A DNA stretch of 23,032 bases from contig CAJMQE010000061.1 in NCBI GenBank assembly GCA_905215405.1, positions 1-23,032 of the forward strand, read 5' to 3'. The notes below the pieces were generated by a model. It did no database searches. It was not told the DNA's origin and was given only the letters and a program-made list of their open reading frames with translations. Made by a program: the position numbers and the translations under genes. Numbering within the stretch: the stretch's first letter is position 1; each line of letters starts with the position of its first letter. This document shows, piece after piece, positions 1 through 8,280 of the stretch. This DNA comes from an uncultured bacterium (lineage in GTDB: Bacteria; Bacillota; Clostridia; Lachnospirales; Lachnospiraceae).

Positions 1-31
1 TAGGTATTGAATTTTCAAGGTGCATAGCTAA

Positions 32-289
32 TATCTATGTGCGAAGTTTGAGTTATTTAGAAATCTTCTGGAACTTTATGGATCCTATTCATGGCTGAAT
101 CAGATGTTGCCGCTTCAGGAGTTATTGGTTCATTTTCATATTGAAAATCAGGTGGAGTATTTTGTAAGACTGAATTCTCTTTTTGCAACCAGCGTACTTG
201 ATACAGATCATATAAACAGCAGTAAGATCGTTCGTGATATTCCCGGTGACAGATATATTTCCAATGTATCAAAATTATTACATAAGTAA
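32..289 (+). CDS. 3' end of an unrecognised upstream gene (partial, possibly frame-broken)
   Basis: An open frame of about 85 codons ends in TAA at 287-289, 14 nt before the next gene, whose Shine-Dalgarno AGGGAG follows directly. The sequence reads as a natural helical C-terminus (for example WLNQMLPLQELLVHFH, ending NVSKLLHK), with codon use like the neighbours. No start codon with a ribosome site is visible, so the gene probably begins before the window. In this frame, however, stops lie at 8-10 and 29-31, while frame 3 is open from base 3 to 95. A frameshift somewhere between 32 and 95 would join the two. Function is not recognised; by position it may belong to the same glycan-modification cluster as the following gene. 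Confidence 0.45.
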   Translation, partial: YLCAKFELFRNLLELYGSYSWLNQMLPLQELLVHFHIENQVEYFVRLNSLFATSVLDTDHINSSKIVRDIPGDRYISNVSKLLHK

Positions 290-303
290 AGGGAGACACA
301 AGT

Positions 304-2211
304 ATGGAAACAAAAGTGAAAGAACAGTGGCTTGCACTGTTACAGGAATGCATGGATAATCAGATGTATGAGGAAGGCAAAAAATGTCTTGCTATGCTTA
401 AAAACGGATTGACAGAATTGGAGTTTGCTCAGCAGCAGACAAAACTTTTGCAGACATGTGGACCGCTCATCCAGATTGTATCAGTGGAATGTACACAGGA
501 AGAAATCGAAGCGTTTATCAGTGGCCAATCCTATCAAAATGTTGAGATCCTGGAAATTTTGGATAGTGAAGATGTATTTGCGGATATCGTAGACTGTATT
601 CAGTTCACGAATTGTAAATATCTTTGTTTTATTGAGAAAAATCATAAATACCCATCGGATTCTCTTATGGAGCGGGTTCGTTTTCTGGAAGAACATCCAC
701 AATTACAGCTAGTCTTAGGAAAAAGAAGAGTTATAGATTCTAAAGATACCATTTTTGCCCATTTTGATGTTCGTTTCAATGAAAATAATTTTGGTAAAAT
801 TCTAGGTGGCAGAGATTTTTTGGCTTACTGTGTAAAAGAAAAGAGCAATCTGTATGGAAACCTGTCAGTAGTGATGGCAAATACGGCCTATTTAAAGAGC
901 CTTTCCTGGCAGAATTATCATGCGGAGTATCGCGATATACAAAAAACAGCTGCATTATATGAGATGATAGCTGGAACGTCAATAAGTATACAAAATACAT
1001 ATGTGGCTGAATCTTTGATTCAACCAAAGGATTTATCGGAGAATGAAAATGCGCTAAGAGAAGCATATGGACATTTTAGCAGTAGATTTTTTCAGCAGGA
1101 AATGCAGGCAGATGAATCATTTTATACTGTTTGTGCGGAATATCGCATGCCACTAGAACCAAAGAAGAAAAAGCTTCCAGCATCTATGACATTTTTTTAT
1201 CAGGACAAAGGTGAGTATTTTAATCTGAAACCGATCGGAGATCTTGCAGAGCAGATGGGGTATCAGGTCAAATATACGACAGACCCGCAGGAAAAGGCTG
1301 TGATCGGTGTGTATTGCCAGCATGTATGTCATCCTGAAAATTCAGATTTTTCTCTGATTCTATTACACGATATGGCTCAGGGACACAATCGCTGGCCAAA
1401 TATATGGGAAATTGAGCAGTGGAATAAGTTCGACATCGGTATTGTTCCTGGTCCGGATTGGGCTGACAGATGGATAGGTGCGTCCTGCATGGATTATACA
1501 CGTCCACGCTGCGGCACATTTGCATTTGGGTATCCCAAAAGTGATCTGATTTTTGATTCGGCACTTGCAGATAGAGTGGAAGAATTAAAACAGAAATTTC
1601 AATTAAAATATAATTATTCTGTTCTATATGCGCCATCTTGGGAAAATGATGGAAAAGAAGATGAATTTATTCAGGCACTTGCTGACCTGCCAGTAAATCT
1701 GTTGATTAAACAGGCACACTGGTCCGCAACGTATCAGAATATAATTGATAATATAGAAGAAATGCGTAAGCTTCACGAAGGAAAATATGACAACGTCTAT
1801 TATATTGAACCGGAAGAGAGTATTATGACTGCGTTGAAAATGTGCGATCTGATCGTATCGGAAGAATCCAGTGTAATGGTCGAAGGTCTGATGTTTGGAA
1901 AACCAAGTATTGCAGTTACCGACTGGCTGATTCCGGATGAAGTACCTAGCAGGATGGCAAGTACACCTTTTACCTGTGTATGCAAGTGTAAAAAGGATGA
2001 AATTAGGGAAAATGTAATTAATATGAAAGAAAAAGGTGAGCGTCATTTCCCAGTGGATCAGTGGAAGAACGTAATGTTTGGAAACAGTGGAAATGTATGT
2101 CAGGACATTATGGCAGCTATAGCTTATTATACACAGGATAAAAATGTGGATCAGACATTCCTTACACACAGACTCACTTCTGAAAGTGCACTGTTTTCAA
2201 TGTGGAATTAG
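304..2211 (+). CDS. Two-domain glycosyltransferase: degenerate GT-A half plus CDP-glycerol glycerophosphotransferase-like GT-B half
   Basis: 635 aa, ATG start with AGGGAG 8-13 nt upstream. Residues about 55-265 resemble a family 2 glycosyltransferase: FISGQSYQNVEILEILDSED matches the usual SxxxQxYxNxEIIVVDDxSxD stretch, and YPSDSLMERVRFLEEHP the segment after the DXD motif. The DXD position itself reads IEKNHKY (110-116), so this half is probably inactive. From about residue 296 it resembles TagF/TarF-type transferases, with LYAPSWEND near residue 443 and SEESSVMVEGLMFGKPSIAV starting at residue 518, the C-terminal nucleotide-sugar or CDP-alcohol binding region. Predicted role: transfer of a glycerol-phosphate or sugar unit to a surface polymer or glycoprotein, in the cytoplasm or at the membrane face. 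No signal peptide or membrane segment is seen. The acceptor is unknown. A strong terminator follows at 2351-2399. Confidence 0.75.
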   Translation: METKVKEQWLALLQECMDNQMYEEGKKCLAMLKNGLTELEFAQQQTKLLQTCGPLIQIVSVECTQEEIEAFISGQSYQNVEILEILDSEDVFADIVDCIQFTNCKYLCFIEKNHKYPSDSLMERVRFLEEHPQLQLVLGKRRVIDSKDTIFAHFDVRFNENNFGKILGGRDFLAYCVKEKSNLYGNLSVVMANTAYLKSLSWQNYHAEYRDIQKTAALYEMIAGTSISIQNTYVAESLIQPKDLSENENALREAYGHFSSRFFQQEMQADESFYTVCAEYRMPLEPKKKKLPASMTFFYQDKGEYFNLKPIGDLAEQMGYQVKYTTDPQEKAVIGVYCQHVCHPENSDFSLILLHDMAQGHNRWPNIWEIEQWNKFDIGIVPGPDWADRWIGASCMDYTRPRCGTFAFGYPKSDLIFDSALADRVEELKQKFQLKYNYSVLYAPSWENDGKEDEFIQALADLPVNLLIKQAHWSATYQNIIDNIEEMRKLHEGKYDNVYYIEPEESIMTALKMCDLIVSEESSVMVEGLMFGKPSIAVTDWLIPDEVPSRMASTPFTCVCKCKKDEIRENVINMKEKGERHFPVDQWKNVMFGNSGNVCQDIMAAIAYYTQDKNVDQTFLTHRLTSESALFSMWN

Positions 2212-2350
2212 GAAGGCAGTAGAAGAGCCATCATTTTACAAATGAATAATGAAAATTGGCAATTGTATAGATAGAAATGATTACTGGCATGAAGGACATA
2301 AAATTAAGGCCCGGTCAGTAATTGCTTCAATCTTACAAAAACGTAAGGTT

Positions 2351-2399
2351 AAAAAGGTGAAATGTAAGCTTAAGTTATGGAAGCACATTTCATCTTTTT
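2351..2399 (+). terminator. Strong intrinsic terminator-like hairpin, probably bidirectional
   Basis: AAAAAGGTGAAATGT (2351-2365) pairs with ACATTTCATCTTTTT (2385-2399): 15 bp with one G-U. A further GCTT/AAGC (2368-2371 with 2381-2384) sits above a two-base bulge, with a 9-nt loop. The A-run on the left and T-run on the right give a U-tract on both strands. It closes the glycosyltransferase unit and separates it from the transporter. Confidence 0.8.
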
Positions 2400-2457
2400 G
2401 TATACTGGGTATTGTCAATGAGATAGATTTATAAAGAAAAAGATGGAGGAATTGAAA

Positions 2458-3225
2458 ATGTCTCTTTTAGAAGTAAAAAATTTGAAAAAAGTGTATACAA
2501 CAAGACTGGGCTCTAATCAGGTGCAGGCTTTATCTAATGTAAATTTTAGTGTTGAAGAAGGGGAGTATGTAGCGATCATGGGAGAATCCGGATCTGGTAA
2601 AACGACACTTCTCAACATTCTGGCATCACTCGATAAACCAACAAGTGGCGAAATTCTGCTGAATGGCAAAAGCACATTAAAAATTAAGGATCGTGAGATC
2701 TCAGCATTCAGAAGAAAAAATCTTGGATTTGTATTTCAGGATTTTAATCTGCTTGATACATTTTCGCTGCAGGATAATATCTTCTTACCACTGGTCCTAT
2801 CTGGAGAAAAATATGCGCAGATGAAGGCAAAACTCGATCCAATCGCACAAAAGCTTGGTATAGAAAAGCTCCTTGGAAAATTTCCATTTGAGGTATCTGG
2901 TGGACAGAAACAGCGTGCAGCAGTGGCAAGAGCATTGATCACAAAACCACAGCTGATTCTTGCTGATGAGCCAACAGGCGCACTTGATTCAAAATCATCA
3001 GACCAGCTTCTGAATATGTTTTCTGAAATCAACCGGGATGGTCAGACGATTCTTATGGTCACACACAGCACCAATGCAGCCAGCCGTGCAAAACGTGTAC
3101 TTTTTATCAAGGATGGTGAAGTATATCATCAGATCTATAAGGCTTCAATGACAGATGAAGAAATGTACCAGAAGATATCCAATACACTGACTGTAATTGC
3201 TACAGGGGGTGAGGAACTTGAATAG
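2458..3225 (+). CDS. BceA-type ABC transporter ATP-binding protein
   Basis: 255 aa from the ATG at 2458, chosen over the in-frame ATG at 2443 because GGAGGA (2445-2450) sits 7 nt before it and overlaps the longer start. Walker A is GESGSGKT (residues 42-49), the Q-loop lies in FVFQDFNLLD, the signature is SGGQKQR (from residue 147), Walker B is LILADEP with D170 and E171, and the switch histidine is H203. The family is the MacB/LolD/BceA group of ATPases that power FtsX-like permeases. BceA proteins work with a BceB permease in sensing and relieving cell-wall-active peptides such as bacitracin and lantibiotics. The permease gene follows with an 8-nt overlap. Substrate is not deducible. Confidence 0.9.
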   Translation: MSLLEVKNLKKVYTTRLGSNQVQALSNVNFSVEEGEYVAIMGESGSGKTTLLNILASLDKPTSGEILLNGKSTLKIKDREISAFRRKNLGFVFQDFNLLDTFSLQDNIFLPLVLSGEKYAQMKAKLDPIAQKLGIEKLLGKFPFEVSGGQKQRAAVARALITKPQLILADEPTGALDSKSSDQLLNMFSEINRDGQTILMVTHSTNAASRAKRVLFIKDGEVYHQIYKASMTDEEMYQKISNTLTVIATGGEELE

Positions 3226-5248
3226 AACGTTTTATCCTAAACTTGCAATCTCAAATATTGTAAAAAATAAAAAAACATATTTTCCTTATATACTGACTTG
3301 CATGTTCACAATCATGATGTACTATATGATGTCCTCGATTATCTATAATAAAAATTTTAAAGATATCTATCAGGCAGGCAATCTGATGGAACTTTTGAAA
3401 ATTGCCATAACGGTCACAATTATATTTTCGGTTATCTTTTTGTTCTATACAAATAGCTTTCTGATGAAAAGAAGAAGAAAAGAAATCGGTCTTTTCAATA
3501 TTCTGGGCATGGAAAAAAGACATATCGCAAAAATGATGATATATGAGACACTTTTTATTGCCATAACAAGTCTTCTCGGAGGATTTTTCCTTGGTATCGT
3601 GTTCAGTAAGATTATCTTTTTGTTCCTGTTAAAGCTGATATCTTTTCAGGTCGTACTTGGCTTTGATATTCCAGTGAAAGCTGTTACATCAACATTATTG
3701 TTATTTAGTATTATTTTTGCAGTTACACTTTTATATAACCTTGGAAAAGTTCATCTGACAAAACCAATTGAACTGCTTCATGGAGGACAGATCGGCGAAA
3801 AAGAGCCAAAGACCAAAATAATTATGACTCTGATCGGACTTGGAACGACAGGATGGGGATACTGGTTCGCACTGACAACTGAATCACCTTTAAAGGCACT
3901 TGTATTATTCTTTCTTGCGGTCATACTTGTCGTAATCGGTACGTATGCGTTGTTTACCGCTGGCAGTATTGCATTATTGAAGTTACTGCGACGCAATAAG
4001 AACTATTATTACAAGATCAAACATTTTACGAACATTTCAGGTATGCTTTACCGAATGAAGCAGAATGCGGTGGGGCTTGCCAATATCTGTATTTTATCTA
4101 CTATGGTCGTTATTATGATATCTACTACGATTTCTCTATATGCAGGAACAAATGCTGCACTTGCAAACAGATATCCAAGAGATATCGATGTGACTGCCAA
4201 GTTGGAAAATACGGAGCAGAAGCAGATCGTTGATGAAAAGATACAGGAGCTGATTAATGAGCGTGGTATTAAGACAAATGATTATATGAAGATCTGTAGT
4301 ATTAATATTTTTGGACAGTTATCTGGTCAGAATGTTAATCTGCCATCTAGTGAGGAAATGCGAAATTTGATGGATGCTTCCCTTGATGATTGTATGGGAT
4401 TTGAAATTCTCTCAGCTAGCTGTTATAAGGAAGCGACAGGAGAAGATCTGGCCCTGCAGGAGGGTGAAATTGCATTATATTCAAGTGAAAATCTATCTAA
4501 TATTGATCATCTCAATTTTACATTCCCAGATGGCGAAAATATGAATTTTTCTGTGAAGCATTCAGGTAAAAAGGTCAATGAAAAGCTATCCAATTCCTAC
4601 GAAAAAATGTTGAAATATTACTATGTTGTAGTACAGGATGACGCTCTGATCGATGAAATGAACAGACACTCCAGTCTGGAAGAGATCTCAGATACAGCAG
4701 ACAATGCCATTGAATACAACTATAATTTTAATGCAGTGGGAACGGATGAACAGATCAGAGAATTATCTGATGTAATCTATAAATTACAGATCGATGGCGT
4801 TTACCTGATGTCAGAAAATGCAATTGATGGTGCACAGGATTTTTATGGAATGTATGGTGGTTTTATGTTCATTGGGATCTTCCTCGGTATCCTGTTTATG
4901 ATGGCAACGGTCCTGATTATTTATTATAAGCAGATATCTGAAGGATATGAAGATAAGGAAAGATTTGAAATTATGCAGAAAGTTGGTATGAGTCATGCTG
5001 AAATTAAAAAGACGATTCACAGCCAGGTGTTAATGGTATTTTTCCTTCCAATTGCTGTTACAGCACTGCATATTGCAGTTTCTTTTAGAATCATCAAACA
5101 GTTGCTTGCGATTCTTGGATTGATGGATGTCAACCTTTTTGTCTTTTGTACTGTGATGACATTACTTGCATTTTGTACTGTTTATGGTATTGTATTTCTT
5201 ATGACTGCAAAATCCTATTACAGAATCGTAAGTACAGCCGAAAGGTAA
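3218..5248 (+). CDS. BceB-type ABC transporter permease (FtsX-like)
   Basis: 676 aa from the TTG at 3218, preceded by GGGGGTGAGG (3205-3214). A longer in-frame TTG at 3197 lacks such a site. It overlaps the ATPase stop by 8 nt, suggesting coupled translation. Hydrophobic segments fit the BceB layout: one near residues 17-40, three more by about 175, three between about 200 and 320, then a hydrophilic region of roughly 200 residues (about 325-535), then three more. The large external domain between TM7 and TM8 is the substrate and sensor-contact region of BceB proteins. IKNKKxYFPY-like N-terminus and repeated KRRRKEIGLFNILGM / EDKERFEIMQKVGMS coupling segments are typical FtsX features that touch the ATPase. 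No bceRS-like regulator or kinase is adjacent. Confidence 0.88.
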   Translation: MNRTFYPKLAISNIVKNKKTYFPYILTCMFTIMMYYMMSSIIYNKNFKDIYQAGNLMELLKIAITVTIIFSVIFLFYTNSFLMKRRRKEIGLFNILGMEKRHIAKMMIYETLFIAITSLLGGFFLGIVFSKIIFLFLLKLISFQVVLGFDIPVKAVTSTLLLFSIIFAVTLLYNLGKVHLTKPIELLHGGQIGEKEPKTKIIMTLIGLGTTGWGYWFALTTESPLKALVLFFLAVILVVIGTYALFTAGSIALLKLLRRNKNYYYKIKHFTNISGMLYRMKQNAVGLANICILSTMVVIMISTTISLYAGTNAALANRYPRDIDVTAKLENTEQKQIVDEKIQELINERGIKTNDYMKICSINIFGQLSGQNVNLPSSEEMRNLMDASLDDCMGFEILSASCYKEATGEDLALQEGEIALYSSENLSNIDHLNFTFPDGENMNFSVKHSGKKVNEKLSNSYEKMLKYYYVVVQDDALIDEMNRHSSLEEISDTADNAIEYNYNFNAVGTDEQIRELSDVIYKLQIDGVYLMSENAIDGAQDFYGMYGGFMFIGIFLGILFMMATVLIIYYKQISEGYEDKERFEIMQKVGMSHAEIKKTIHSQVLMVFFLPIAVTALHIAVSFRIIKQLLAILGLMDVNLFVFCTVMTLLAFCTVYGIVFLMTAKSYYRIVSTAER

Positions 5249-5341
5249 AGACGATAATTGAACGGTAAAGGAAATAAGACAGATGATGTCTGGGACAGTA
5301 TCGAAAGCGGGAGAATAATTTAAGAATTGATAGAAGGGAGT

Positions 5342-5551
5342 ATGAAAATGAAGAGGGAAAAATGGATGCTTTCGCTTGAAATCCTTTTTCTGGCAGTGAA
5401 CATGTGCGTGTTCATTTGCTGGAACGGGCTTCCCGTCAGGGCTGTGGCATATTTTTATGATATGATCGGCTCACTGCAACCGGAAAAATTCAGACTGGTC
5501 TTAAGGATCAACAGCGTGATTGGTACACTGGTAGAATTTATCATTTATTAA
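5342..5551 (+). CDS. Small predicted membrane protein, unrecognised
   Basis: 69 aa from ATG 5342 with GAAGGGAG about 5 nt upstream. The N-terminus is basic (MKMKREK), followed by a hydrophobic stretch (residues about 9-25, WMLSLEILFLAVNMCVFICW) that would form a membrane helix with the positive end inside. A second weakly hydrophobic end (VIGTLVEFIIY) closes it. It lies 93 nt downstream of the permease with no terminator seen between, so it may be co-transcribed and act as a small accessory or reporter of transporter state. This is inference; it could also be a remnant of a larger gene. No family is recognised. Confidence 0.45.
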   Translation: MKMKREKWMLSLEILFLAVNMCVFICWNGLPVRAVAYFYDMIGSLQPEKFRLVLRINSVIGTLVEFIIY

Positions 5552-5627
5552 AGACTGGTTTTCATAAACAGAATACGCCTGGCGGAGTTGAAATATGAAA
5601 ATATTACAAAAAATTCTATAATATCTC

Positions 5628-5656
5628 TTGCCAAACATAAAAAAATCTGATACAAT
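5628..5656 (+). promoter_or_regulatory. Sigma-A type promoter for rpmB
   Basis: TTGCCA (5628-5633), 17-nt spacer, TACAAT (5651-5656). Expected transcription start is about 40 nt before the ribosome binding site AAGGAGGTG at 5697-5705. Confidence 0.8.
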
Positions 5657-5710
5657 ACACATTGTTGTGGGCTTAGAAGTTAAACCCAATACCGTTAAGG
5701 AGGTGTCAAT

Positions 5711-5896
5711 ATGGCTAAATGTGCAATTTGTGAAAAAGGCGCTCACTTCGGAATTAAAGTGAGTCATTCTCATAGAAGATCAAATAAAATGTGGAAATCT
5801 AACGTTAAATCAGTTAGAGTTAATGTGAATGGAGCAGCTCAGAAAATGTATGTATGTACTTCATGCTTACGTTCAGGCTTAGTAGAACGTGCTTAA
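5711..5896 (+). CDS. rpmB: 50S ribosomal protein L28 (bL28)
   Basis: 61 aa, ATG start after an excellent AAGGAGGTG. MAKCAICEKG at the start and the SHSHRRSNKMWKSN stretch are diagnostic of bL28. Two CxxC pairs (C4/C7 and C49/C52) mark the zinc-binding form of the protein. It is a structural part of the large ribosomal subunit. It has its own promoter and terminator, so it is a single-gene unit. In Bacillus rpmB lies next to yloU-yloV and recG, as here, though there it is on the opposite strand from yloU; here all are on the same strand. Confidence 0.97.
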   Translation: MAKCAICEKGAHFGIKVSHSHRRSNKMWKSNVKSVRVNVNGAAQKMYVCTSCLRSGLVERA

Positions 5897-5927
5897 TTCC
5901 ACATGCGAATTAATGGTGAATTGGACA

Positions 5928-5982
5928 GGTAAACTATGATTAGGTTGTGAATACAGCATAATCGTGGTTTACCTTGTTTTTT
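5928..5982 (+). terminator. Intrinsic terminator after rpmB
   Basis: GGTAAACTATGATTA (5928-5942) pairs with TAATCGTGGTTTACC (5959-5973): 15 bp including two G-U pairs, followed by the T-rich tract TTGTTTTTT (5974-5982). Confidence 0.88.
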
Positions 5983-6054
5983 GTTAAAAAATTACTTTGA
6001 TATGAAAAATACTTTTGGATTCTTTAACAATTAGGTCATCAGAATAAAAAAAGG

Positions 6055-6083
6055 TTTCCTTTTCTTAGGAAAAAGGTTATAAT
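6055..6083 (+). promoter_or_regulatory. Probable promoter for the yloU-fakA operon
   Basis: A consensus TATAAT lies at 6078-6083, 17 nt after a poor -35 candidate TTTCCT (6055-6060). Expected start is about 25 nt before the ribosome site GGAGGG (6114-6119). The -35 match is weak, so an activator or upstream A-rich tract may help. Confidence 0.55.
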
Positions 6084-6125
6084 AAATATAATTAACAGAA
6101 TTTATCCGTGAATGGAGGGTTTCAT

Positions 6126-6485
6126 ATGAAAGGACATTTGGACAGCAAGTTAGGTAATATTTTAATTGATCCGGAGGTTATTGCCAAGTATGCTGGTTCT
6201 ACAGCTGTAGAATGCTTTGGTATCGTTGGGATGGCTGCTGTAAGCATGAAAGATGGACTTGTTAAACTTTTGAAAGGTGATAGCCTTACAAGAGGTATAA
6301 GAGTTGACATAGATGAGGAAAATAAACTTGAGATAGATTTTCATGTAGTTGTGTCTTATGGAGTTAGCATATCTACAGTATGTGATAATCTGATTGAAAG
6401 TGTAAAATATAAAGTCGAGGAATTTACAGGCCTGGAACTGAAAAAAATCAATATTTTCGTTGAAGGCGTCAGAGTAATTGACTAA
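6126..6485 (+). CDS. yloU: Asp23/Gls24 family protein (YloU-like)
   Basis: 119 aa from ATG 6126; an in-frame GTG at 6108 is rejected because GGAGGG (6114-6119) lies between them at normal distance from the ATG. The pattern GNILIDPEVIAKYAGSTAVE, then GIVGMA, then FHVVVSYGVSISTVCDNL and a C-terminal VNIFVEGV-like strand is the Asp23/Gls24 (DUF322) fold. In staphylococci Asp23 is membrane-anchored through a partner and linked to envelope stress; in Bacillus YloU is linked to the FakA gene next door. It is 32 nt upstream of fakA in the same orientation and almost certainly co-transcribed. The exact molecular role is unknown. Confidence 0.9.
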   Translation: MKGHLDSKLGNILIDPEVIAKYAGSTAVECFGIVGMAAVSMKDGLVKLLKGDSLTRGIRVDIDEENKLEIDFHVVVSYGVSISTVCDNLIESVKYKVEEFTGLELKKINIFVEGVRVID

Positions 6486-6517
6486 TATTATGAATTTCGT
6501 TTAGGAGGAAGTTTGTT

Positions 6518-8218
6518 GTGGCTATTAATACAATAGATGCAAAGCTTATGCAGAAGATGTTTCTTGCAGGAGCTAAGAATTTGGAAGCAAAGAAAGAATG
6601 GATTAACGATTTGAACGTATTCCCTGTACCAGATGGTGATACAGGTACAAATATGACTATGACAATCATGTCAGCAGCAAAAGAAGTAAGTGCAATCGAA
6701 GATCCACAGATCGCAACACTTGCAAAGGCAATTTCAAGTGGTTCACTCAGAGGTGCCAGAGGAAACTCAGGCGTTATTCTCTCACAGTTATTCAGAGGAT
6801 TTACAAAGGCAATCGCTGATGTTTCTGAAATCGATACTCAGATTCTTGCAGAAGCATTTAACAGAGCAGTTGAGACTGCTTATAAGGCTGTTATGAAGCC
6901 AAAAGAAGGTACGATTCTTACTGTAGCCAAGGGCGCAGCAGCAAAGGCATGTGAAATGGCGGAACAGACAGATGATCTCGAAGAGATGGTCAGAGAAGTA
7001 ATTAAACATGCAGAATATGTACTTTCACAGACACCAGAGATGCTTCCTGTATTAAAAGAAGCAGGTGTTGTTGATTCAGGCGGACAGGGTCTTGTTGTTG
7101 TACTGCAGGGCGCATTTGATGTTATGATGGGTAAAGAAGTTGATTTTGAGATCACTCCATCAGCTGGTGATAAATCACCTGTATCCAATGCTGCAAAAGG
7201 TGCTGCAATTGATAATGTGGATATTAAATTTGGATATTGTACTGAATTCATTATTATGCTCGAAAAGAAATTTGATGATAATGATGAAGTAGAATTCAAA
7301 GCATATCTGGAATCTATTGGTGACTCTATTGTATGTGTAGCTGACGATGATATCGTTAAGATCCATGTACATACAAATGATCCTGGACTTGCAATTCAGA
7401 AAGCACTTACTTATGGTTCTCTGACTAAGATGAAAATCGATAACATGAGAGAAGAACACCAGGCAAAAGTAATTGCACAGTCACAGGTTGATGCAGCTGT
7501 TAAGGAAGAAAAAGCTGAAAAAGCAGAAGTTAAGGTTGAAGAAGTAAAAGGACCAAAGAAAGATTATGGTTTTGTTACTATCGTTGCCGGTGAAGGACTT
7601 GCAGAAATCTTTAAGGGACTTGGTGTGGATGAAGTGATTTCAGGTGGTCAGACAATGAATCCAAGTACAGAAGATATTCTGAATGCTGCAGATAAAGTAA
7701 ATGCAGATACAATCTTTGTACTCCCTAACAACAAGAATATTATTCTTGCAGCAGAGCAGGCTGCAGAAATTATAGAAGATAAGAAGATTATTGTAATACC
7801 TTCAAAGACAGTTCCACAGGGCATTACAGCAATGATCAACTTTGAATTTAGTAAGACAGTAGATGAAAATACAGCATCTATGAAGGAAGGAATGTCTACA
7901 GTTAAGACAGGACAGCTGACTTATGCAGTCAGAGATACATCCATTGACGGTCATGAAATCAAGTGTAACGATATCATGGGCTTAGGCGATGATGGACTTG
8001 CTGCTGTTGGTCAGAACATTAATGGAACTCTTCTTGAAATGCTCGATACTATGGTAAATGAGGAATCAGAATTGATCAGTCTTTACTATGGTAGTGATAT
8101 ATCTGATGAAGATGCAGAAGCAATTTCAGCAAAAGTAGAAGAAAAATATCCAGATCTTGATGTTGAACTTCAGAATGGTGGACAGCCAATTTATTATTAT
8201 ATAGTTTCAGTAGAATAA
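6518..8218 (+). CDS. fakA: Fatty acid kinase subunit FakA (DAK2 domain protein YloV)
   Basis: 566 aa, GTG start after TAGGAGGAAG. FakA is the ATP-binding subunit that phosphorylates fatty acids presented by FakB (DegV-family) proteins, feeding acyl-phosphate into phospholipid synthesis. The N-terminal DhaL-like kinase domain carries VPDGDTGTNMT, with metal-binding aspartates D39 and D41, and SLRGARGNSGVILSQLFRG. The middle domain has C241, H283 and H285, consistent with the zinc site known in FakA. A Lys/Glu-rich linker (about residues 325-347) leads to the C-terminal domain GFVTIVAGEGLAEIFKGLG. Length fits the family. No fakB is in the window. A terminator follows at once. Confidence 0.92.
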   Translation: MAINTIDAKLMQKMFLAGAKNLEAKKEWINDLNVFPVPDGDTGTNMTMTIMSAAKEVSAIEDPQIATLAKAISSGSLRGARGNSGVILSQLFRGFTKAIADVSEIDTQILAEAFNRAVETAYKAVMKPKEGTILTVAKGAAAKACEMAEQTDDLEEMVREVIKHAEYVLSQTPEMLPVLKEAGVVDSGGQGLVVVLQGAFDVMMGKEVDFEITPSAGDKSPVSNAAKGAAIDNVDIKFGYCTEFIIMLEKKFDDNDEVEFKAYLESIGDSIVCVADDDIVKIHVHTNDPGLAIQKALTYGSLTKMKIDNMREEHQAKVIAQSQVDAAVKEEKAEKAEVKVEEVKGPKKDYGFVTIVAGEGLAEIFKGLGVDEVISGGQTMNPSTEDILNAADKVNADTIFVLPNNKNIILAAEQAAEIIEDKKIIVIPSKTVPQGITAMINFEFSKTVDENTASMKEGMSTVKTGQLTYAVRDTSIDGHEIKCNDIMGLGDDGLAAVGQNINGTLLEMLDTMVNEESELISLYYGSDISDEDAEAISAKVEEKYPDLDVELQNGGQPIYYYIVSVE

Positions 8219-8236
8219 AATATGTACAGTCAGAAA

Positions 8237-8270
8237 GGGGCAGTATCCATAGGATGCTGTCTCTTTTTTT
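8237..8270 (+). terminator. Intrinsic terminator after fakA
   Basis: GGGGCAGTATCC (8237-8248) pairs with GGATGCTGTCTC (8252-8263): 12 bp with three G-U pairs around a 3-nt loop, followed by seven T (8264-8270). Confidence 0.88.
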
Positions 8271-8280
8271 ATTGCTTTTA

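Noticed and set aside
1624..2169. 181-aa open frame on the minus strand
   Set aside because: Antisense shadow of the glycosyltransferase gene; no ribosome site, and composition mirrors the + strand codons.
2249..2434. 61-aa open frame between the glycosyltransferase and the ABC ATPase
   Set aside because: No ribosome site, runs through the terminator hairpin, and the protein has no recognisable character.
6880..7299. 139-aa open frame on the minus strand
   Set aside because: Antisense shadow of fakA, rich in Ser/Thr/Ala as expected from reversed Ala/Gly/Asp codons.
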